Shown: positions 7,984-16,549, counted from the first letter of the stretch. The stretch: DNA of 64,000 bases from Vibrio sinensis (GCF_003605645.1 NZ_QVMU01000006.1:124270-188269), one strand, 5' to 3'. A program made the numbers and translations. The notes: generated by a model not told the origin, from the sequence alone.

Positions 7984-8682
7984 ATGCTGAAACAAAGCCG
8001 AATTTTAGTGGTAGAAGACAACATTGAGTTGCAAGGTACGATTGCTGATTTTCTTGAAATAAAAGAAGCGATTGCCGACTTTGCAATCGATGGAGAGCAA
8101 GGGTTTAAACTCGCTAGCCAACACGAATTCGATGTCATCATCCTAGATGTCATGCTACCCAAACTAGATGGCATTCAAGTGGCAGAAAAGCTTCGTCAAA
8201 ATGGTATTTCTACACCGATTTTGATGTTAACTGCTCTAAATGGTCAGCAAGACTTACTCAACAGTTTTGACTCTGGCGCAGATGATTTCGTCACTAAACC
8301 TTTTCAATTTCTGGAACTAGAAGCTCGTTTGAATGCTTTAGTTAAAAGAAACAAAGGGTTAGTCGCAAAAAAAACGCTCCAGTATGGCCACATTGTCATT
8401 GATGAGAAAGCCCACACCGCGACAAGAGATGGAGAAGCACTCAATCTCTCTCCGATTTTGTTTCAGATTCTCCAAGCGCTAGTCAAAGCACAAGGTGAAA
8501 TCGTCTCGCGAGATAGCATGATTTATTTACTTTGGGGCGATGAAATCCCTGACAAAGACGTTTTACGCAGTCATATCTATCTGCTCCGAAATATACTGGA
8601 TAAACCTTTTGAATTTTCGATGCTGAAAACGGTACCTAAGTATGGTTTTCAATTGGTTTTACCCAATAAACAATCAACCTAG
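7984..8682 (+). CDS. OmpR-family response regulator
   Basis: A 232-aa protein with a receiver domain (VEDN acidic patch, phospho-acceptor D55 in ILDVMLP, conserved Thr in LMLTA and Lys in VTKPF) followed by a winged-helix DNA-binding domain (LSPILFQILQALV, SRDSMIYLLWG, VLRSHIYLLRNILD). GGAG lies 6 bases before the ATG at 7984; an upstream TTG at 7972 is ignored. It is followed after 18 bases by its sensor kinase and is divergent from an RND pump, so regulation of that pump is the natural inference. Confidence 0.92.
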   Translation: MLKQSRILVVEDNIELQGTIADFLEIKEAIADFAIDGEQGFKLASQHEFDVIILDVMLPKLDGIQVAEKLRQNGISTPILMLTALNGQQDLLNSFDSGADDFVTKPFQFLELEARLNALVKRNKGLVAKKTLQYGHIVIDEKAHTATRDGEALNLSPILFQILQALVKAQGEIVSRDSMIYLLWGDEIPDKDVLRSHIYLLRNILDKPFEFSMLKTVPKYGFQLVLPNKQST

Positions 8683-8700
8683 ACGTGAGTCACTCCAATT

Positions 8701-10008
8701 ATGATATTTTTCTCTAAGCTAGGAAACTCCATTGAAGATGTTAGAATCCGTGCAATGCGCACTTTTGCATTGGTCGCATTGGTTTCTTCATTTTTCGTCT
8801 TTTTTGCGTTCTCGATTCGACTTGTTTGGCAAGAAGAAGCACAAATGGAAGAACACTTAAAATCATTCAAAGGGGTTGCGGAACAGTTCTACAAACTTTC
8901 GCCAAAATCCAGTCTAGCTCTATCAGAACACGTCACCGTCTATTATGGTGAGGCTGATTTTACTGACCAACTACAGAGAATAACTCCCATTCCTGTCGAT
9001 AGCGTTAACCGCTTACGCTACGAATTTCGTATCAGTGATGATCAATTTCTTCATGCGGGTATTGTTGCCTACCATTTTGCTTTTGAGTATCAGGGGAAAT
9101 TGATTCAAACCTACATCACCATCAGTTCATTCAATATGGATTTATGGGATGACAGTTGGGATGGGTTGATGTTGATCTCAACGTTGCTAATGATATTTTT
9201 AATTGTGGTATTGCGCTTCACTCTTAAACGCGTGGTCGACCAAATCATGTCACCAATTACAGAATTGAGTAGCCAACTACGCAATCATCAATCAGAACAA
9301 TTTTATATTCCGCCACACTCCGTCGATGAATTAGCTCAACTTACAGCCCATCTCAATAGCTACTCAACGATGAAAGACCGTTTAGCCAAACAAGAGTTAA
9401 TGTTTGCAAAGTACGCCAGTCATGAACTAAAAACACCTATCGCAATTATCCTGAGTGCAGCAGAGTTACAAGCGATGAAACCTCAAGACAGTGATTTTCA
9501 GGCAAAGCAACGTGAGCGTATTTTAATTGCAGTCAAAGGGATGAGAAATACCGTTGAAGCACTGCTCAATATCGTTAAACAAGAAAATGCCTCAACAGAG
9601 AGATCATTCACGCCCATCGATGCTTCTTCTATTGATCTTGAAAAATACCAAGCCATGCTTGCCGATGGTGTAACACTCAGTTTAGACGTTGCCCCTAATA
9701 CACAAGTGAATATGCCACTGACGTTAGTCGAAATGGTACTGAAAAACTACATCGAAAACGCAATTCGCTTTACACCATCAGGAGAAATTGCAGTAACAAT
9801 CAGTTCCGATACTATCTCTGTATCTGACACGGGTTGCGGCATCACAAGTAAAAGTAAAACGGAGCACGGTCTCGGGCTTATCATCGTTGAGCGAATTGGA
9901 AAAAGCTATGGTTGGACTTCGACACTCAACAATCGAACAGATCAAACCGCTAAGCATGTACAATCTGGCTGTGTTGCGCTGTTTGTGCGAGAGAATCCCA
10001 CCGCTTAG
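8701..10008 (+). CDS. Membrane sensor histidine kinase
   Basis: A 435-aa protein. TM1 spans about residues 21-43, a periplasmic sensor of about 110 residues follows, and TM2 is about 156-175. Next come a linker, the phospho-acceptor H241 (YASHELKTPIAII) and a C-terminal ATPase domain with the N box (YIENAIRFTP), G1 (SDTGCGI) and G2 (HGLGLIIVERI). The ATP-lid between G1 and G2 is short. It is the partner of the response regulator directly upstream. The sensed signal is unknown; linkage to the pump suggests an envelope or toxicant stimulus. Confidence 0.92.
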   Translation: MIFFSKLGNSIEDVRIRAMRTFALVALVSSFFVFFAFSIRLVWQEEAQMEEHLKSFKGVAEQFYKLSPKSSLALSEHVTVYYGEADFTDQLQRITPIPVDSVNRLRYEFRISDDQFLHAGIVAYHFAFEYQGKLIQTYITISSFNMDLWDDSWDGLMLISTLLMIFLIVVLRFTLKRVVDQIMSPITELSSQLRNHQSEQFYIPPHSVDELAQLTAHLNSYSTMKDRLAKQELMFAKYASHELKTPIAIILSAAELQAMKPQDSDFQAKQRERILIAVKGMRNTVEALLNIVKQENASTERSFTPIDASSIDLEKYQAMLADGVTLSLDVAPNTQVNMPLTLVEMVLKNYIENAIRFTPSGEIAVTISSDTISVSDTGCGITSKSKTEHGLGLIIVERIGKSYGWTSTLNNRTDQTAKHVQSGCVALFVRENPTA

Positions 10009-10035
10009 ATAACAGCCCATCAGATAATTTATTAA

Positions 10036-10064
10036 CAGTGAGGTGGTAAGCATTTACCTCACTG
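10036..10064. terminator. Hairpin between convergent kinase and Lrp genes
   Basis: CAGTGAGGT pairs perfectly with ACCTCACTG across an 11-base loop. The right arm overlaps the stop codon of the Lrp gene. On the minus strand the tail is TTAATAAATT, so this is a modest terminator. Confidence 0.4.
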
Positions 10065-10515
10065 GCAACTTCGTCTTTGCTTTTACCTGGCCGAAAGCGA
10101 AGCTTGATTCAATAGAAGCAATATTGGGCAGACGAGTTAATTGCTTACGAATAAACTGCTCGTAGCTTTTGAGCGATTCACTCACCACATGCAATAGGTA
10201 GTCATGATTGCCCGTCATCAAAAAGCATTCCAATACTTCATCAATCATTTCAATGTGATGCTCAAAATCTCGCATATTTTCTTCTGTCGGCTTTTCGAGT
10301 TTCACCAACACAAAAACATTGATAGGCAGTCCACACGCTTCTTGGTCAACACTGGCATGATAGCCACGAATCACCCCTTGTTTCTCTAATGACCGAACTC
10401 GGCGTAAACATGGCGATGGCGACAACGCCACTCGATCTGCTAACTCTTGATTAGTCAGCCGCGCGTTGCTTTGTAGCTCCGCTAGTATTTTTTTGTCGAT
10501 CTCATCCATTAGCAT
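10054..10515 (-). CDS. Lrp/AsnC-family transcriptional regulator
   Basis: A 153-aa protein. The N-terminal helix-turn-helix (DEIDKKILAELQSNARLTNQ, then ELADRVALSPSPCLRRVRSLE) is followed by the RAM/ligand-binding domain with GNHDYLLHV. The family senses amino acids and controls their metabolism or transport. It lies divergent from a Cys/Met-type PLP enzyme, 138 bases away, the frequent layout for a local Lrp-like activator of a catabolic enzyme. Two closely spaced ATGs (10515 and 10509) are both possible starts. Confidence 0.88.
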   Translation of the reverse strand: MLMDEIDKKILAELQSNARLTNQELADRVALSPSPCLRRVRSLEKQGVIRGYHASVDQEACGLPINVFVLVKLEKPTEENMRDFEHHIEMIDEVLECFLMTGNHDYLLHVVSESLKSYEQFIRKQLTRLPNIASIESSFAFGQVKAKTKLPVR

Positions 10516-10617
10516 TTTCCATCAACATAAGAATATTCTGAGCAATATTATTGCTCACAGTAGACAATTAACTTCTCAAATCGCAATCTTTAACGTTTTT
10601 ATAACACTAAAATTAAA

Positions 10618-10629
10618 GGAGGTACAATA
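10618..10629 (+). promoter_or_regulatory. Strong Shine-Dalgarno next to an in-frame ATA, upstream of the PLP enzyme
   Basis: GGAGGT (10618-10623) is followed three bases later by an ATA codon (10627-10629) in frame with the gene. The first ATG is at 10654, too far for this site to serve it. See the finding on start choice. Confidence 0.4.
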
Positions 10630-10653
10630 ACGGACGCAACTTTGGATGGAACT

Positions 10654-12465
10654 ATGAATACCTCAACTCAACTTAGCCCGCTGCGTAAAACGACCAAACA
10701 CGAAAAAGCAGAAGCCCTTGCCATCGAGCAGGCAAAACACTTTGGTATCGACCCAAACAGCGACTACGGCACCACACTGATTGAATTAGCGACGACACTG
10801 TACAAAGCCAATACTAAAACACACGACCTTTGGGCTTTAACCGTTGATGGACTTTCTGAGCTCGATAAAAGCGATCGAATCGCCTGGTTTAACGCCAAGC
10901 GTTTTTTGTCATTCCAGATCGCTAAGATCCTCGACAACCTGCAAAACCCGATGCGCGCTACTTACCAATCCATTGCCACCAATAATGGCAATTTTGCCTC
11001 TAAAGGTGCGTATCCTATTTTCGATAATGTTGCAGCTATATTCTCAGCTAGCCCGGTCATTACACGCACCGCGACCTATTTGTTTGCATGTACAGAATGG
11101 ATTGAAGACGCGTTCAACGGTAAAGAGCCATTGCACGATATTTATTCTCGACTTCTGAACCCAACATCGATTTCACTGGCTAACCATATGGTTGACCTTG
11201 AGGCTGGCTCTAGAGCCAACGAGTACCTCGCATGGAACTTTAACTCCGGTATGGCAGCTATCGATGGGTTGTTAAGCCATTTACTTGGACATGAAGACAT
11301 TGTCTTAGCCTCACGCAACATTTACGGCGGTTCCTACCAGCTGTTGGAAGATTGGTTTGGCAAGCCCTCTAACCTGAATGTCGCAGTAGAATGGGTCGAT
11401 GGCTATTCTGGTGATGAGTTCGCGGCTCGCCTTGATGAGGTTGCTGAGAAATACGCTGATCGCCTCGCTGCCGGTAAGAAAATCTACGTTTACCTAGAGT
11501 CCCCGTGTAACCCGCATGGCTATGTCTTAGATGTTGCCAGCATCAGTAAAGCTGCTCACCATCGAGGCTGGGACGTGATTGTTGACTCGACAGTCGGTAC
11601 CCCGTTGCTGCATCCAGTACTAAAACGCGATGATGTGATGGAAAGACCCGATTATGTCATTCATTCCTACACTAAAGAGCTGGCGGGTTCAGGCACCACA
11701 ACGGCCGGGGTCGTCATCGGTCGCAACGAGACCATGTTTATTCCAAAAGGAGAAACGATCACATTCACTAAACCCAACGGTAATGAGGTCACTATTCCAT
11801 GGAACGAAACGCTATTTTGGAATGTGTACTATATTAAAGGCGCATTCTTAGACGCAGATAAAGCGTTTGAGGTGCTCAATGGTATGAAAACTTATGAGAT
11901 GCGTGTGGTGCAAAAAACCATCAACACCCTGACTCTCGCTAAGATCTTTGATGCTCACCCTGATATCAATGTATCGTGTCCTGCTCTGCCAGACAGTGAT
12001 AACTATGAACACTGCCAGAACAACATGTATTTAGGGTTACCTGCGGCACTTTTTACCATAGATATGGAAGGCAACGGCAATCGTGCGCCAATCAATCGTG
12101 ATGGGTTCAAACAGTTCTTTGACATGCTTGAGCCTGCTATTGGTATGCAAGTGAGTCTAGGGCAAACCAACACAGTTGCGTTGTGTCCGGCACTCACAAC
12201 TCACTCAGAACTCAGCGACGACGCGCTAAATGAAGCCGGTATCAAACCGACCACTATGCGTATCTCTATTGGCTTGGAAGATCCTCGCATGTTCATTGCT
12301 CATATTGTAGAGGCCGCCAAATTATCCATCGACTGTAAACATGTCGATTTCTCATCCAGCTTCCCTAGTGATGACAGTATCGATGAAATCTATATGCAAA
12401 CTTATATGGATGTACACGGGAGGTTCGTTAAAAGTTTGCCGAAGTTCAGTCAGCTTAGTCAGTAA
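10654..12465 (+). CDS. Large PLP-dependent enzyme of the Cys/Met metabolism (trans-sulfuration) family
   Basis: About 603 aa. The central part (from about residue 180) is a fold-type I PLP enzyme: a substrate/PLP loop around NFNSGMAAIDGLLSHLL, NIYGGSYQLLEDWF, YLESPCNPHGYVLDV, the cofactor aspartate in VIVDSTVGTPLL, and the Schiff-base lysine K341 in HSYTKELAGSGTTTAG. The C-terminal domain ends with MRISIGLEDP as in gamma-lyases and gamma-synthases. It differs from the usual members of about 400 aa by an N-terminal extension of about 150 residues and by insertions. Elimination or synthesis on a sulfur amino acid is likely, but the reaction cannot be assigned. The divergent Lrp-type regulator supports an amino-acid substrate. 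Confidence 0.82.
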   Translation: MNTSTQLSPLRKTTKHEKAEALAIEQAKHFGIDPNSDYGTTLIELATTLYKANTKTHDLWALTVDGLSELDKSDRIAWFNAKRFLSFQIAKILDNLQNPMRATYQSIATNNGNFASKGAYPIFDNVAAIFSASPVITRTATYLFACTEWIEDAFNGKEPLHDIYSRLLNPTSISLANHMVDLEAGSRANEYLAWNFNSGMAAIDGLLSHLLGHEDIVLASRNIYGGSYQLLEDWFGKPSNLNVAVEWVDGYSGDEFAARLDEVAEKYADRLAAGKKIYVYLESPCNPHGYVLDVASISKAAHHRGWDVIVDSTVGTPLLHPVLKRDDVMERPDYVIHSYTKELAGSGTTTAGVVIGRNETMFIPKGETITFTKPNGNEVTIPWNETLFWNVYYIKGAFLDADKAFEVLNGMKTYEMRVVQKTINTLTLAKIFDAHPDINVSCPALPDSDNYEHCQNNMYLGLPAALFTIDMEGNGNRAPINRDGFKQFFDMLEPAIGMQVSLGQTNTVALCPALTTHSELSDDALNEAGIKPTTMRISIGLEDPRMFIAHIVEAAKLSIDCKHVDFSSSFPSDDSIDEIYMQTYMDVHGRFVKSLPKFSQLSQ

Positions 12466-12490
12466 ATGAACTGAGTAAGGAAAATCACCG

Positions 12491-12529
12491 AACTAAGCCA
12501 CTTAACTAAGCTACTTAACTAAGCTACTG
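12491..12529 (+). repeat. Three tandem copies of a 13-bp unit
   Basis: AACTAAGCCACTT, AACTAAGCTACTT and AACTAAGCTACTG lie end to end just after the PLP enzyme gene. Confidence 0.85.
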
Positions 12530-12547
12530 GGCTTAGTGAGAAAAAAG

Positions 12548-12579
12548 GCATCCCGCCGATTCAATATTCGATGGGATGC
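12548..12579 (+). terminator. Terminator-like hairpin after the PLP enzyme gene
   Basis: GCATCCC pairs with GGGATGC around an 18-base loop. It is preceded by A6 and followed by TTCTCTTTTC. Confidence 0.55.
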
Positions 12580-12801
12580 TTCTCTTTTCAGACGTTTTTT
12601 TCGTTTTTCGTAGAGCACACAGGTTGAGAAAAGCGTTAATGATGGTGTTTCTGAACAAAAACGTCATTCAAGTTGGTCTAGTAAATGTCTGGAAATGGCA
12701 CAGAATTAGCGCCGTTAGCAACTAAATGTCTACTATGTTGCTCCCTGATAGTGATAAAATCCCCGCCCTAGAATTACCGAGAAACTAGGTATTTATAATT
12801 A

Positions 12802-13140
12802 ATGTTTATCCATCATGTGAACGGCATCGACTGGCTGGTGATTACAGCTTTTGAAGAACTGAAAACTATGTTTATCGAAGAAGCCGGTGCGATTCCCCGT
12901 TGCTTCTCTGCCACCAGCGAATTGAGCCTGATTGATCAAGCCAAGCGCACATATGGATATTTGCCTAGACTCAGCGGGGTGATCACCGATACCGGCACTT
13001 TTCAAAGTAAAGATAACGAAGAGGATTTTCACCCACAGCTTGCCTGCCTAGTTGAAGGGCGTGGCCGGGTGTTTATCTATCACGGCGGCTTTGTAGCTTT
13101 TGTGGGTGACGATCAAACCTTTATTACCCGAATAGACTAA
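12802..13140 (+). CDS. Conserved hypothetical protein (112 aa)
   Basis: No signal peptide or membrane segment. It begins with MFIHHVNGIDWLVITAFEEL and ends with a beta-rich part (GRGRVFIYHGGFVAFVGDD). I do not recognise a named domain. A TATAAT (12794-12799) ends only two bases before the ATG and there is no Shine-Dalgarno, so either transcription starts upstream or the true start is the in-frame ATG at 12868, also preceded by a poor site. Codon use and a clean frame support a real gene. Confidence 0.6.
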   Translation: MFIHHVNGIDWLVITAFEELKTMFIEEAGAIPRCFSATSELSLIDQAKRTYGYLPRLSGVITDTGTFQSKDNEEDFHPQLACLVEGRGRVFIYHGGFVAFVGDDQTFITRID

Positions 13141-13267
13141 AAATTATTCAGTAGTTACTCTTTGGCAAGGCAAAGAGTGGCAGGACCGCTTACAGTAAGG
13201 GCGAAGAAATCAGCAGAGTGATAAGCGGGATATACCAACTCAGTTAGCTGCAACCAAAAACAAAAAA

Positions 13268-13288
13268 GGCGAACCCATTCGATTCGCC
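13268..13288 (-). terminator. Terminator of the DUF5062 gene
   Basis: GGCGAA pairs with TTCGCC; on the minus strand the stem runs into TTTTTTG. It lies about 20 bases beyond the stop codon of the DUF5062 gene. Confidence 0.65.
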
Positions 13289-13310
13289 TTGCGTCAATTA
13301 ACCAAAATTT

Positions 13311-13571
13311 CTATTTCAACGGCTCGTTATCCGGTAACGCGCTATGAATCCAAAGTGCTAGCCTGTGCTTGATATTCGCGCCATCAAGCTTACTTTCAGG
13401 TAGTGGCGTGATCTGTTTGGCATCAACCAAAAATAGATAAATCGCTTTTACTCTTAGCGGTTGTGGTGATTGCGGAAGGTCAAAACCTTGCATTTTTGCC
13501 ATCTTCCCGCCAATCTCAAGTGCCTTTTTAACCAGTTTATCTTCGTTATGAAGCTTGGTGCTTTTTGACAT
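13311..13571 (-). CDS. DUF5062-family protein
   Basis: An 86-aa cytoplasmic protein beginning MSKSTKLHNEDKLVKKALEIG with KMAKMQGFDLP further on, the pattern of the DUF5062 family common in Vibrio. AGAGGAT is 8 bases before the ATG at 13571, so the longer frame to 13598 is rejected. Function is unknown; no partner is evident. Confidence 0.75.
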   Translation of the reverse strand: MSKSTKLHNEDKLVKKALEIGGKMAKMQGFDLPQSPQPLRVKAIYLFLVDAKQITPLPESKLDGANIKHRLALWIHSALPDNEPLK

Positions 13572-13640
13572 TAATAGAATCCTCTTCTTCACTTGCACTT
13601 AGAATACCTTAACTGTCACAAGCCGCGTGTTAGTAAGCTC

Positions 13641-13774
13641 TCAGTTTGGACTATATTCCATCACCCAGCGCGTTTGGTTAGGTCCAAAGTAATCTGCTTC
13701 TTCCGCAATTTTACTAAAGCCAAGTGATTGATATAGACGCAGCGCCGCAGGATTTTCAGGGTCAAGAACTAGCA
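13641..13774 (-). pseudogene. GNAT acetyltransferase remnant cut by a transposable element
   Basis: The minus strand encodes LLVLDPENPAALRLYQSLGF followed by SKIAEEADYFGPNQTRWVME and a TGA stop: the C-terminal part of a GNAT acetyltransferase (the NPAALRLYQSLGF segment is the acetyl-CoA-fold end). The upstream coding part is missing: the frame runs into the left end of the Y1-transposase element at about 13775, and no N-terminal acetyltransferase sequence appears beyond its right end. There is no start codon or ribosome binding site, so it should be inactive. Confidence 0.75.
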
Positions 13775-15094
13775 GGGACACACATCCCAATGTAACCAAA
13801 GTATGGTTTGGTGATAGCCTCGTTGGCGGTTGGGATGTTTAGTATTGCAGTTGTTATTTAGTCTTTTATTCTGAGGAGGTTAAACACCACTTGGGATTGA
13901 CTATGACTACAGCCAGAAAACAACAGATATCTGTGGATGCCACGCCGTATTACCACTGTGTTTCTCGCTGCGTGAGGCGCTGTTTCTTATGTGGGATTGA
14001 CCCATACACAGAGCAAAGTTTTGAGCATCGCCGCGAGTGGATAAAGCAAAAGCTATATGCGCTCTCACAAGTCTACTGTATAGACATTTGTGCTTATGCG
14101 ATTATGAGCAACCACTACCATCTGGTGGTGCATATCAATCGAGACAAAGCGCAAACCCTTTCTAATCATGATGTTGTTGAACGCTGGCAACAAGAGCATA
14201 ATCTCCCCAGCCTAGTCTCGCGCTGGTTATCAGGGCTATTAACCAGTGATGCCGAAATCGAAGCTTGTCTGTTAATCATAGACTCGTGGCGCTCTCGCTT
14301 ATGGAACCTCAGTTGGTTTATGAAAGAGCTCAATTTTGATATAGCTTGCCAAGCCAATAGAGAAGACGAATGCAAAGGGCATTTTTGGGAAAGCCGCTTT
14401 AAAAGCCAAGCTTTACTGGATGAGCAAGCACTAGCCGCCGCCATGGCGTATGTCGATTTAAACCCGTTAAGAGCAGGTATTGCCAGCACCCCAGAAACCG
14501 CAGAATATACTTCAATTCAAGCCAGATTGGCGGCATTAAACAACCAGCAAGAAACCGCTCCTTGCCTTCACCCATTTATCGGTAATCCAACCAACGAAAG
14601 ACTAGACGGCATTCCATTTCGGTTAATGGATTATATCGAACTGGTAGACTGGACTGCGCGCCAGTTTCGAGAGAACAAAGCATCTTTAAATTCTACTAAT
14701 CCGCCGATACTGCAACGGCTCAACCTAAACCAACGCAATTGGCTCAAAGCCTGTACCGAACTGGAAAGAAAACGCAGCACAGCGGTAGGTTGCATCGGCA
14801 CAATAGAGCGAGCCAGACGTAGCTTAAACAAAAAACGGATACATTTATTTCGTTTAGATGGTTAACTCGCGGCAGTTTGTTCTTTCGTATAATTGCCAAC
14901 CCAGCGAATGATGATATTCGTTTAGCTTCGCTCGTTTAAACCTCACTCCAACCTCACAACATTTAGCTGTTATCGTACTTTTTCACCAGATTGACTAGAA
15001 CGCTGAAAGCTTTCGAAGTCTCGCCATGGTTGTTTCCTTACAACGAGTGTCCTTGCTTTTATCTCGTCTAATTTGTCTATTAGAATGTGTGTCC
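13775..15094 (+). mobile_element. IS200/IS605-like (REP-associated) Y1-transposase element
   Basis: The left end GGGACACACAT (13775-13785) is matched by ATGTGTGTCC (15085-15094) as a 10-bp terminal inverted repeat. Inside the left end CATCCCAA (13783-13790) can pair with TTGGGATG (13830-13837). A single Y1 transposase gene fills the element. The octamer GTCTAATT recurs around the right end (15066, 15096 and 15110). The exact termini are inferred. Confidence 0.6.
13891..14865 (+). CDS. Y1 (HUH) transposase, REP-associated type
   Basis: A 324-aa single-strand transposase. The metal-binding HUH motif is NHYHLVVHI (residues about 72-80) and the nucleophile tyrosine is in AYVDLNPLRAG; the opening VDATPYYHCVSRCVRRCFL is the family signature. 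It is about twice the length of the E. coli RAYT protein, with a long C-terminal region rich in Arg and Lys. GAGGAGGT lies 10 bases before a TTG at 13891, while the ATG at 13903 is 22 bases away, so a TTG start is favoured. It looks intact, but the element has truncated a neighbouring acetyltransferase. Confidence 0.85.
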   Translation: MGLTMTTARKQQISVDATPYYHCVSRCVRRCFLCGIDPYTEQSFEHRREWIKQKLYALSQVYCIDICAYAIMSNHYHLVVHINRDKAQTLSNHDVVERWQQEHNLPSLVSRWLSGLLTSDAEIEACLLIIDSWRSRLWNLSWFMKELNFDIACQANREDECKGHFWESRFKSQALLDEQALAAAMAYVDLNPLRAGIASTPETAEYTSIQARLAALNNQQETAPCLHPFIGNPTNERLDGIPFRLMDYIELVDWTARQFRENKASLNSTNPPILQRLNLNQRNWLKACTELERKRSTAVGCIGTIERARRSLNKKRIHLFRLDG

Positions 15095-15147
15095 GTCTAA
15101 TTGTATGCGTCTAATTTGCTGTTATAAATGAGTATTAAATTGTATTT

Positions 15148-15261
15148 TTATGACAATTTTTCGCCCGCTCCCCAAAGTTTTTCCCAGGCCATTTTTTCAT
15201 GAATGTCTTCAATCTTTCTTCTAGCGTTAGCTAAAACCACATCTTCTTTCTGTGGTAACAT
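15148..15261 (-). CDS. Possible 37-aa protein, unknown function
   Basis: ATG to TAA frame encoding MLPQKEDVVLANARRKIEDI followed by an amphipathic, Trp-containing helix (HEKMAWEKLWGAGEKLS). It lies 64 bases downstream of the 70-aa ORF on the same strand. The ARRKIED pattern recalls small envelope-associated proteins of the PA3496 type, but the match is too short to name it. The upstream AAGAATAAAAAG is a poor ribosome binding site. Real gene or remnant cannot be decided. Confidence 0.35.
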   Translation of the reverse strand: MLPQKEDVVLANARRKIEDIHEKMAWEKLWGAGEKLS

Positions 15262-15325
15262 CTTTTTATTCTTATTTTTAATTATAGAAATAATAAATTC
15301 CTCAGTAAATCACTTATGTTAACTA

Positions 15326-15538
15326 TTATGCCCATGTTTCAACACTATTAATCCAACGATTATTTTCTTTATACGCTAATAGACGACCTACAATATCTCT
15401 TAGTTCAATTCTATGAGTATACGATGGTGCAATAGAAGACGAGGATATTTTTGCTCCTCTTAGTCCTTTCATGAATACGGTTTCCGCCTTTATAGTTTTA
15501 TTTGATTCATTAATGTATTTAATATTAAATGCTGACAT
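15326..15538 (-). CDS. Hypothetical protein (70 aa)
   Basis: A small basic protein beginning MSAFNIKYINESNKTIKAET and ending RWINSVETWA, predicted mostly beta-stranded by its alternating pattern. No signal peptide or membrane segment. AGAGA precedes the ATG at 15538 at a suitable distance; the longer frame to 15571 lacks such a site. It lies in an AT-rich stretch beside a transposable element, which suggests horizontal transfer. I do not recognise it. Confidence 0.45.
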   Translation of the reverse strand: MSAFNIKYINESNKTIKAETVFMKGLRGAKISSSSIAPSYTHRIELRDIVGRLLAYKENNRWINSVETWA

Positions 15539-15571
15539 ATTTTTCTCTTTTATTCTGGGTAATAAGCACAA

Positions 15572-16403
15572 CGAAAGACAATAAAACGTTAGCTGAAAGC
15601 TAAAGATACTTACTGTAATATTTTATTTGTGCCATTATTTATGATTATTTAATGAAAGAACTAAAATCATAGCCAGCGAAGAGTACATTAATAGGCTTTG
15701 ATTTTTATATTTCGATTCATTTATTCGTTCAAATGACTTACATCATTCAAATACAATGCGGTTGTTAATCGCAGTAATGGTGTTGGTTGTAGTGGTACTT
15801 AGACTAGAGATAGTCTTATTTTAAAACAAGTCGAAAAATCCACCATTTTCGAAAGGTCTTAGAACTATAGTACTGTCGCGTCTTAAATTCATCAGAAGTA
15901 ATAGCGCGAAAGTGTATGAATATATTAACGCCACGATTTTTTATTTTGTCGCTAGCGTACAATGTGCTTGGATCTTGAATTATTCAATGTGACGATGAAG
16001 CTAAGGAAAAACTGAGGATAACGACAATAACGAAGAGATTCTGAGGTTTGACTTTACTAGATGTTCATTAATAACTCTGACTTACAGAGCAAGACCTATA
16101 ATACCTACTATTTATGTTTTGTAAAGAAAATAAAATATTAATTCTTAACTTTGCTATTTTTTTCCATTCAATCTTATAAACTAATTTTAGAACTGCTGTC
16201 ATTGTTCACTGGGCAATTTGATAGCTTTCGTCCCGGAATTTGCTATAACGTTTGTTCCTCTCTTATTCATTCCATTAATAGTGAACTGTCATATCTTGTT
16301 GCTAAAACAAAGTAACAAAAACAACCTATGCCGAATGTTCTATAAGTGGATAAATTAGAATTTTTTTGGAACAATGAAGCTAGATAATTTTCTAACGCTA
16401 GAA
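15572..16403. other. AT-rich gene-free region between small ORFs and 4.5S RNA
   Basis: About 830 bases without an ORF of note on either strand. The base composition is visibly AT-rich and unlike the neighbours. I see no tRNA, no recognisable small RNA and no clear long inverted repeat. It could be the remains of an insertion. Confidence 0.5.
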
Positions 16404-16513
16404 GGGTGGAGACCCCAGCCACATCCCGGCACACAAGTCACTCGCTGCGGCTGCTTCCTTCCGGACCTGACCGAGTTCACGAGTTATTGTTGCGGGAGGA
16501 CCAGGGCCTCCAT
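16404..16513 (-). ncRNA. ffs: 4.5S RNA (bacterial signal recognition particle RNA)
   Basis: On the minus strand the conserved SRP apical region GGTCAGGTCCGGAAGGAAGC is intact, as is the 3' segment GTGTGCCGGGATGTGGCTGG. The ends GGAGGCCC and GGGTCTCC can pair to close the hairpin. The RNA binds Ffh and FtsY to target nascent inner-membrane proteins. Small frames reading through this region on the other strand are spurious. Confidence 0.95.
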
Positions 16514-16549
16514 AGAGCATCTCTGTTGTTGTTCCCAGAGAGTGAGGCG

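Larger units (their letters stand above)
12466..12801. other. Gene-free stretch with tandem repeats and a terminator
   Basis: Holds the 13-bp tandem repeats (12491-12529), the terminator at 12548-12579 and the upstream region of the 112-aa gene. No further ORF or RNA gene is seen. Confidence 0.5.

Noticed and set aside
7821..8027. 68-aa frame over the response-regulator leader
   Set aside because: It overlaps the operator and leader repeats and runs into the response regulator in another frame; no ribosome binding site.
12491..12529. Possible start of a CRISPR-like array
   Set aside because: The 13-bp units are directly tandem with no spacers and only three copies.
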